From Gymnothorax reevesii (lineage: Eukaryota; Chordata; Actinopteri; Anguilliformes; Muraenidae): a stretch of DNA of 64,000 bases. Below the pieces are notes generated by a model. The model was given only the letters and a program-made list of their open reading frames with translations. It was not told the origin of the DNA and searched no databases. The position numbers and the translations under genes are program-made. The stretch lies in NCBI GenBank assembly GCA_029721435.1, contig CM056576.1, positions 61,399,876 through 61,463,875 of the forward strand. Direction: 5' to 3'. Numbering within the stretch: the stretch's first letter is position 1; every line of letters begins with the position of its first letter. Positions 51,901-54,900 of the stretch are shown here, piece by piece.

Positions 51901-54900
51901 CATATTTTGTAGACATGCCATTATTGGCTAGCACAGATGTCAAACAATTTTTCTAGTTTTAGTTATAGGTTTGTGCACATTTTGGCATGGATGTTGGCCC
52001 ACTCCTCCCTGCAGACAGCCTCCAAATCATTCAGGTCCGAAGACTGTGGCTTGCAACCTGAATTTTAAGCTCCCTCCAAAGATTTTCAATTGGATTCAGG
52101 TCTGGAGACTGGCTAAGCCACTCCAGACGCTTGATGTACTTCTTTTTCAGCCACTCTTTTGTTGCTTTGGCGGTGAGCTTAGGGTAGTTGTCGTGCTGAA
52201 ACACCCATCCTCAACCCTTGTTCAGCTCTCTCACTGAGGGAAGGAGCTGTTGGTCCAGAATTCCACGGGATATGGCCCCGTCTATCCTCCCCTCAATGCA
52301 ATGGAGTTGTGCCGTCCCCTTGGCTGAAAAGCACCACTGTGCTTGATGGTGGGGATGGTGTTCTTTGGGTTGTACTCTGTGTTCTTTGCCCTCCAAACAC
52401 GGCGAGTTGAGTTGAGCCCAAAAAGTTCTATTTTGGTCTCATCTGACCACATCACCTTCTTCCAGGCCTCTTCTGAGTCATTCAGGTGGTCAATGGCGAA
52501 CTACAGGCAGGCCTGTACATGTGCCTTCTTGAGCAGGGGGGCCTTGCGTGCACTGCAGGATTTCAATCCATGACCAACTGCTTCTTTTGTAACTGTGGTC
52601 CTAGCTGCCTTCAGTTCATTAACCAGTTCCCCTCTTGTGATTCCTCACCGTTCGCATGATCAGGGACATCTCACGAGGCGAGACCTTGCATGGAGGCCCA
52701 GACCGAGGGAGGTTAGTGGCAGAGTGGTACTTTTTCCATTTCCTGATCACTGCACCGACAGTTGATCTTTTCTCTCAAAGTTGCTTTCCGATTCTCATGA
52801 AGCCCATCCCAGCCTTGTGTAGGTCAACAATCTTGTCCCTGATGTCCTTAGACAGCTCATTGGTCTTGCCCATGGTGGAGATGTTGGAATCTGGTTGTTT
52901 GGGAGTGGACAGGTGTCTTTTATTCAGGTAATGAGGGGAGGCAGGTGTATTTGATGTAAATAATTAGTTGGGATTGGGGGTGTGTCTTAAAGAAAGACTA
53001 ACTGGCTTGTGGGACCCAGAATACTTGCTGTTTGGTAGGGGGTCAAATACTTATTTTTCCTCATCAGATGGTTATAAATTTTTATAAATTCATATGATGT
53101 GATTTTCTGGAATTTTCTTCGTGATTCTGTCTCACTGTTAGAATGTATATATGATTAAAATTATAGATCATTGCATTCTTTGTAAGTGGGCAAACCTGCA
53201 AAATCAGCGAGGGGTCAAATACTTATTTCGCCACTGTACATACACCTTGGTTAAATACATTTAAACTCCGTTTTTCATAATTCCTGAATGAAAGTCAACT
53301 TCCCCTGCCTTTGGTCTGAAAGGATCACTAATTTATTTTAAGAATGTGATACAGTATATGAGACAAATAGTCTTGGATTTCAGATTTTATTCCTGTCATG
53401 ACATTTCCAGTGTTTCAAAATTTTACATACACATACTATTTGGTAGCATTACCTTTACGGTGTTTAACTTAATTTGGTCAAACATTTTGTCTAGCCTTTC
53501 ACAGTCTTCTTTCAAAAAGTTGCTAGAATTCTGACCCATTCCTCAGGACTGAACTGGTTTCAGTTTGTAGGCTCACTTGCCCACACATGCTTTTTTTAGT
53601 TCTGCTCTCAAAACTTCACTTTAGACTGAGGTCAGGGCTTTGGGATGGCCAACCATTTTGCCACTACATGGAAAATATGCTTGGAGTCATTGTCCATTTG
53701 GAAGACCCATTTGCGACCAAGCTTTAACTTAACTTTTTAACTTTAACTTTTAACTTAACTGGCTGATGCTGAAAGGAGACCTATAATGCCATTTTCACTA
53801 TGCTAATGTTCCCATTGTGTCAGTTCTGAACACCTACTGTGTAGTGTAGCACTACGACTTTCAGTTCATAAAACTCCCTACCTTTCTCAGAGCTGCACCC
53901 AGAAAAATACCCATTTTAACAGCCTTGCAGCCACTTCCTGAAGATGGTCGCTTTTGGACTACACTCTGCTATGATTGGTTGGTTTAGCGGAGTCTTCTAG
54001 GGGTGGAACCAGAAGCAGAAGGAGCCGACCTAGGCTTCCAAGGCCCGCCCGCCCCCACCCGGCTCTGCGTGCTCTTTCAGTATATACACAGTGTACTTCA
54101 TATTAGGGCTCTCAAGTCTCACGCAATCAGTTTGATTGTCATTAATTTCGGTCAGATGTCACACACTTACGCCACACATAGTATTTCTCAAGCAAAAAAA
54201 TGGTAAAAAACGAAAATAATTTCCAACGGTCAGCCTATATACACAGCAGCACCGCTATGACCGTGGAAACCCGCAGGAATCAAACACGTCTGCCCGGGAG
54301 TTCTCAGTGGAAGCTTGCCACCTGCCTGCCAGTCAAAAAAAGGAAATGGGCTACACAATAGCCAATCAGATAATTGTCGTATCTGGGTAAGATTTAGGGC
54401 ATCAACCAATGGGGGGAGAGAAACACAGTTGAACTGGAATTATTTAGGTGATCCTGCTACAACATTTTGAAAGCTGCATAATTCATTCACTCACAGTGGA
54501 AAACGGGAGAATCATGCCACCCCCCGGAGAAAATCTCACTCTAGCTGGCGTTCAAAACTTGAGTGCCCTGCTATATCAAATGTAGTAGCCAACAACGATT
54601 TTGGATTTAGCAAATAGACACCTGTGAGTAAGTTACAAGTTCCCAGACATACCTTTACTTCGCACCTGTTGTTTCAATGTTCCATAAGCCAACTGGGTCG
54701 CTATGGATCTGCTGGTGCATCCTGATGGTGTAAACCAGTGGTCGTCAACCCTGGTCCTGGAGGGCTGCAGTGTCTGCTGGTTTTTGGCGTTACTCTGCAC
54801 TTAATTGATGAATGAAAGCAGTTCATTACACGCTTAACTCATCTCACCTGGTGTCTTAGGTTTAAATAGGGTGGAGAAAACCAAACTCAGCACACCCTGT